Source of the DNA: Cadophora sp. MPI-SDFR-AT-0126
Taxonomy: Eukaryota; Ascomycota; Leotiomycetes; Helotiales; Ploettnerulaceae
NCBI GenBank assembly: GCA_020747065.1
Contig: JAGMVK010000022.1
Coordinates: forward strand, 124,001 to 188,000
Length of the DNA stretch: 64,000 bases
Direction: 5' to 3'
Of this stretch, positions 58,610-64,000 are shown piece by piece. Under the pieces are notes generated by a model. That model saw only the letters and a program-made list of their open reading frames with translations. It was not told the DNA's origin and made no database searches. Positions within the stretch are counted from its first letter, which is position 1, and the number at the start of each line of letters is the position of its first letter. The translations under genes and the position numbers were made by a program.

Positions 58610-59682
58610 TAATTATGGGGCTTCGGGGGCAGTTAAACAATGATGAAAGGGGGAAATTGTTAAGAAGGCAGTTTTGCGTGGTGAGCCGCGCCAGCCTTGC
58701 AGCCAGGTTTGAGTCTCAGAGATCGCTCAAGGGGTGCATTAACTGTGATTGTCTTTCATAGCAGACTGGATGGTGAGTAACCGAGTGGGCAGGATTCGGG
58801 CCAAGCTGCATCTCAACGGATAAGTTGGGCTCGGGGTCATGAATCCTCGTCTGTTGCTACTTTGCCCTGGCCCAATTGGACGGTTTGTAAATCGCATACA
58901 GTGGTTCCATGCCCAGCGTTCGACACAGCGTGTTCCTAGATAGGAGATATTTGAAGAAGCTAGCATAGATCCATCCCACCATATCTCCTCCGAAGGTGCT
59001 TGGGAAACTTGGAGGATGCGATCAATCTGCCGCCCGTCACTAATAAATGTATCATGAAGTACAGACGCGATGTCAAGTCCTTGACAAAAAATCATTTGCA
59101 CCCGCACCAGCCTCCACAAAGCTTCCCGCAATGCCTTTCCGAGACTTTTCAGGGAAGTTGGAGCCCACGATTGAAGACTCAAAACGTTATCATAGAGCCC
59201 AAGGCCACAGTAATGCGAGATGAAGAGTTGGTGCTGCTGTACGTCGTCGGCGGCACGCCGATTTTCTTTCTTTTTCTGCTTCAGAATCGAAGACATAAAG
59301 CGACGTAGTCACCGTCACCGGGTTCTGATTTCGACGAACCCTAGTCTGGTACCAAAACCATCCCAGACATAGGACGTACTTGCTACTTTTCGAAAATTGG
59401 CGGTGCTGGGAAACGAGCATGCGAATCCTAAGCCACATTATTTCCGACACTGAGAAAGGGACGAAATCGCGATGATATGGGACATCTCAGTCGATATGCA
59501 TTGACCTATCATGTTAAGCGACTGTGATATATGGCATACATTCATTCATACTTCATCTCTCCGTCTCACTGGTATAAAACTAGATATAATCAAACTCTCC
59601 ACACGCCCACGACATTATCTCTGACATTATCTCTTCTTCAATTCAAAATGACTAATCGTCACAGGCCCTAGGATAAGGTCAT
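58610..59682. other. Convergent intergenic region
   Basis: A 185-codon minus-strand frame at 58739-59296 has no recognisable domain and is overlapped by an antisense frame. I do not call it a gene. The rest is featureless. Confidence 0.45.
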
Positions 59683-61839
59683 CTAGACCTTGCTAGCTGG
59701 GGTCTCAGTAACGCCTGTGACTTTCTTATCATCATAGTTGCGCTCGCTCTCAACATCGCTGGAAGGTGGCTGCGCATCCTCCTCGAGGAAGAAATCCTCA
59801 TTGTCAAGATGACGGAAGAGGAAGTAGAATATAGGAGCGGCGACGAATCCGATAACCGATGGTGCGGCGAAACACCAGATCAAGTATGGATCTTGGATGG
59901 CCTCAGCAGTGGCGAGGGAGATGGCAGTAGAGATAGCAGTCATGAAGAGGGAGAGCGACATGACGAATCCTTTCATGTGTTCTGGAGCGCGAGAGTAAGC
60001 AAGTCCGTAGGCCGTGACGTTGATGAAAACTTCTGAGCAGGCAGTCACCGCTGTTGGGATGGCGTAGAGCCAGAGCGAGAGAGGCGAAACGAGGGGCTCG
60101 ATCTCGCAAGTGCTTGCAGCATGGCCACAGGGGGAGGTCTCGTAGATCTTAGCCTGGATGACCGCGTATGACGAGGCTCCGATGGATGCAATGAGGAAAC
60201 CGAAGGTCATGCGGGAGATTGGTCCGAAACGGATACCCATCTTTCGGAGTCCGGGATAGACGAGGTGATTCATAATGGGAATTAAAACAATGATTGCGAG
60301 GGGGTTGAGATTGTCGAGAACATCGTTGGGCACACCGTTGTTGGTTAAAGAAGCTGACTGAGCGTTGGCGGCTGCCCCAAGACCACCATCGTTAATCTGC
60401 TGGATGGGGAAGAAAAGGAAAATAGCGCAAGCAGCCATGGTTCTAGATAGCGGAAAAGTTAGCAATTACCTTGCTAAGATATCTCGGGACGAAAATAAGG
60501 CATGTATTTGAAAACCTTGAGACAATGCTGTGTAGGCCCACTTAGGTGATTGAGAATTCCTATATCTTAGTTTGCCACCACTGCTCGATTCCCTCAAGCT
60601 TGTTGATTTTGTACGACAGATATTTGAAAAGAGAAAGTATGGGCTCCGCTAAGACATACCTGCGAACATCTTCAACGAATCTGTCATCGAATCGGTAGAC
60701 CTTGGTGTCACCTGCGGCAGCGAGCGCGGAAGGCTTGACACGGTCCCAGTATCCTTTGCGGCCAAAACCTCTGATACCAGCCTTTCGGAGAGCGAGGTAG
60801 TTGACGTAAACGAAATCTTCCAGGGCAGTTCCTCCAGGCGGTTTCTTGATGAGTGCCTTGTTGACCCAGAGTAAGAAGACTGGCAGCATGAAGTAGATGA
60901 TACCTGGGACGAGGTAAGCAGCCCAGAAGCCGACGAACTTTGCAAGGTAGGCAGTCGCAACACCGATAAAGGCACCGATGTTGATGAGCAGGTAGAACCA
61001 CAGCATGATGGATTCTGAAGTAGCTTCTGGATCCACAATTGCCTTAGAGCCATCCTTTCGGACAACGACATGGTGCTTTCTGTGCGGGCTCTGGTCCAAA
61101 ACAGTTGGGGCGATATTCGGCTTGAACAAAGCGGCTCCGATGGCGAGCATGTAAAGACTGAGGGCAAATGGTCCAATGGCAGTGCCATTCTGGATGAGCT
61201 TAGGAATAGCAGCAATGATCATGATAACGTGAGCAACACCACAGACTGCCACACCGATGCAAATAGTCTTGAAACGGCCCAAATGCTTGTCGGCAAGCCA
61301 TCCTCCAAAAATTGGGAGTGCATAGGCAAGGAAAGTAAATGCGTCGGTCATTGCCGAAGCAATAACAGTGCCCTTTCCAAGGGCACCAGCACTTGCATTT
61401 GCTGGGGAGCGACTAGTAACAGCTCCAGCACCATTGCCGTTTTTCTGCTTCTCATTAGATTTGAACACCCTAACTGTAAGCATTGAGACTCACCGGTAGA
61501 GGACCACGAATGAAGTTCTTGAAAACTTGTTTACATCCGTAGTATGAAGCTCGTTCGGCAAACTCGACACCGCAAAGGAGATATGCAGTCCACGGCATCT
61601 TTCCGGCGATTCTGGGAAGAGTAGTCATCTCCTCCTCTGTGGGAATGACATGACCGTTCGCGTATGTGGCTGGAGAGAATTCGCCTCCTGTTGGGTGGAG
61701 TGGAACATGGTGCTTATCGTCGAGACCAGCAACGACCTGGCTTGGAGCCGAGGTGAAAGTGTCATCCATAATACCGTCCTCTGTAAGAAAGGTCAGCAAT
61801 CTTTAGAAATTTTAGAGGGGCTTGGTGTAACATACTCAT
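59683..61839 (-). CDS. PTR2: PTR2-type proton-coupled di/tripeptide transporter
   Basis: This plasma-membrane symporter of the POT/PTR family imports di- and tripeptides. Exons are 61839-61836, 61780-61494, 61444-60660 and 60442-59683, giving 611 residues and about 12 helices. The POT signature FAERASYYG opens helix 1, and FIRGPLPKNGNGAGAVTSRS joins across intron 2. LPIFGGWLADKHLGRFKTIC and ALFKPNIAPTVLDQ are also family motifs. Intron 3 (217 bp) is long but needed: it restores FVEDVRRTMAACAIFLFFPI. LPNDVLDNLNPLAIIVLIPI-like text and SEVFINVTAYGLAYSRAPEH follow. The tail is acidic. The proposed first exon holds only ATGA; translation could instead begin at MDDTFTSA in exon 2 (61769) after a 5' untranslated intron. 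Confidence 0.93.
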
Positions 61840-64000
61840 GATTGCGGTGATGGGGTTGATGATCGTGCACTGGTAGACTTCACGGATGGGCAACGACCTG
61901 GAGGAGGGGACACATGGAAGGCGAGCTGCCCTCATATAGTCGTTCCCCAACCGTGGGAATACAATCTTGGGCACTCCCATGTCGCCAAGTACTCGCGAGG
62001 TAACAATCACTGAACTCTAACGGGCAGGAGCATGAAGGATTGCTGGGGTTGATTGTGGCACGGTCAATGGTTGGCTCGTGAAGCCGTGGGTTCACAGCCA
62101 TTTCGGACCAGAATAATTCCAGAAACATGTCGGGTTTCACACAGCCAATGGGATGGGCTGATTAGCACCATCAATAAATGGATATAGAGTATCCTTGACA
62201 AGGTATTGGAAGTATATGAGCGGGGCTCATGCCGGTCGACATATCATAGACCGCGGTTCTCCAGATTGACCGGCGTCTGCGATTCTCGATAGACTTTCTG
62301 AAGCCCAAAATGATTAGCTACACAGGCTCGGCGAATGCTAGATCGGAGAACAAGCTCAAAGAAGCAGGTATGGAAGAGATGTTCTGAGCTTCTATTGTAT
62401 GCCAAGTTGTAAGAAGGCCTCGGCGCCAGGTGAGCCTTGCTAAGGAAAGGTCGAGGCTTGATCCAGATGGCGAGATGATAGCAGCAGATAACGACAACGC
62501 TGCATCAGGGAGCTGCTGTTGGTGTTAGTTCAAAGGGTCCACTGATATGGCAGCTCATCGGGCGACATTGAGCGCGGGCACCCTTATCCCCACTCCATCG
62601 GTACTCAAGCTCAGTTACTTTCAGCCCTCTCGCGTCTCGACTGCCGTCACTACCGCGCAGCATGAAATTAGCCGTGAAAGTCAACAGCGGTGCAGAGCGA
62701 TAGTGCAGAGAAAGGCATCGAAAGAAACATCAACTTGGTAGCTGTTATGAATATCTGGATCTATTTGTGGCCGCAAAAGTCTCTTGCGATGGGGCAGACC
62801 GCATCGTTATCAAGATACACGCTTGTAACCCCGAGCTGTCGTCTCTTCGTCCTCTCCACGATCCACTTGTCGTCGTCTCGAATCGCCTGCGGGAGATGAA
62901 CCAGGGTCTCAGCAGCCACTTGTCTTACATAGGAAGGTGGCTTTGCAGACAACCACAGGCTAATTATGAGCCAAGTGTCCCAAGACAACACCAAGAGAAC
63001 GATTCGGTTTATCTTGAACAATTGGCTGCTGGGCGAAGGTCATCAAGAGGTGTGCTTGTGCTGCTTGGAGAGCTTGAACGATCTTGACAGCTTTCTTGTC
63101 CATCTTCGCCTCTTGTCCTCTGTGCTTGTTTCTAGCACATCTGCTGAAAAACTGAAAGAGATTCAAGAACAGAAGCGACAGTCATTATTGTGATAATCCT
63201 GTTGATCGGAGAAGCCGTGAATGCATCTGGTGGGGTTGCCCGCCTCGCCTCTTGATAGCAGATGGAAGATCTGATCTGACCTTGGGATTTCGCCATGCGC
63301 AAACCCCGCTGTGCAGCATGCTCGCGTAGAACCTGTGGCAAGAATATCAAAAGATACCTGAGACTCGTGCTGCCCCCAACGGGGAAATTGAAGGGATTTG
63401 CAGAGAATCCGGCCATTGTCCTTCTTGGGACTTCTGATGTCTTGGTTAGACTTGGCTTGAACGCCTCCAACGCCCATTCTTCGAAATGGGCAGGAGGCTT
63501 GAAGTGGCCGTGGTGGCTGGCAGATAAGCACCACTTGGCAGTCCAGCAACAGAGTGGAACGCCTCCTGGGCACATCCTGAGATATGAAGGAGGAAGCTGC
63601 TCTGGCTTGTATCGGTCTAATTTCCAAACCGAAAGAAACAAAAAGCACGCGACAAAAGTTGTACCGAGCAAATAATTCTCAACGATTGAAAACAAAGCTT
63701 ATCGAGAGCACAGGAAAGGGCCACAATGTTGGCTGGATGGTCAGCGAATCTCTCGGCGCGCACTGCACGTCTCGGATGCTTTCCATGGGACGGGGATGAC
63801 CAAGCATGCGCCGATGGATCAAAAGCATCGAGGAGGTCTTGGGAAGTCTTGGAACAGAAGACAACCAAGAAAGAGGAACCGAGTTGACAACACCTGCCAA
63901 GATATCGTGATATTTCGACAACTTTAGCAAGGGACATTCCACATCCAAGAAGACTGAAAGGAGAGAGCGGAATACATACATATACACGGAGTACGGAGAG
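61840..64000. other. Gene-poor right end
   Basis: This is upstream of the PTR2-type gene. Overlapping frames on both strands at 62547-63987 (the largest 187 codons) have no domain or signal I recognise. No tRNA or repeat stands out. Confidence 0.5.

Noticed and set aside
58739..59296. 185-codon minus-strand frame
   Set aside because: No recognisable domain, an overlapping antisense frame, and it sits between convergent genes.
63132..63695. 187-codon minus-strand frame with a hydrophobic start
   Set aside because: The hydrophobic start alone is not enough. The rest is unlike any family, and equally long frames overlap on the other strand.

Overview
The window is nuclear DNA from a filamentous ascomycete (Pezizomycotina). 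Genes lie on both strands and are broken by many short introns (about 45-115 bp) with fungal GT...CTRAC...AG signals. The content is typical of such fungi: FluG, a xanthine dioxygenase, a siderophore-type MFS carrier, a GT90/CAP10 protein and a 2EXR protein. A Leotiomycete-like fungus is my guess from general character only. I rebuilt the exon structures by eye, by joining frames that keep family motifs intact. Layout, left to right: RNA polymerase III subunit RPC82 (-); complex III core protein QCR2 (+) and ATP synthase epsilon ATP15 (+), 305 bp apart; NatC subunit NAA35/MAK10 (+); a small secreted cysteine-rich protein (+); a Yat2-type carnitine acetyltransferase (+) behind a long pyrimidine-rich, microsatellite-bearing upstream region; and a small zinc-finger protein (+). 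Next comes a transport block (18.0-27.1 kb): a full-length ABCB transporter (-), a RimJ/RimL-type GNAT acetyltransferase (-) and a siderophore-transporter-like MFS gene (+). The intergenic DNA here carries GATA elements that match or nearly match the fungal iron-regulator motif ATCWGATAA. Then a GT90/CAP10-like glycosyltransferase (-); a 3 kb gene-free stretch with a 77-bp tandem repeat and a hairpin; FluG (+); a small hypothetical gene (-); a patatin-domain lipase (-); xanthine dioxygenase XanA (-); oligosaccharyltransferase subunit SWP1 (+); NudC (-) divergent from TFIIH subunit TFB3 (+); an AP180-type ANTH clathrin adaptor (-); and mitochondrial Asp-tRNA synthetase MSD1 (+). The right end is sparse: a small serine-rich protein (-), about 4 kb without a convincing gene, an intron-containing tRNA-Asp(GUC), a 2EXR-domain gene (+), a PTR2-type peptide transporter (-), and a final 2 kb with nothing recognisable. 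Most genes are housekeeping and share no pathway. QCR2 and ATP15 both serve oxidative phosphorylation. The ABC/GNAT/MFS block is the only plausible functional cluster, and iron or siderophore traffic is the hypothesis I would test first. I found no CRISPR array, intact transposon or obviously new multi-gene system.
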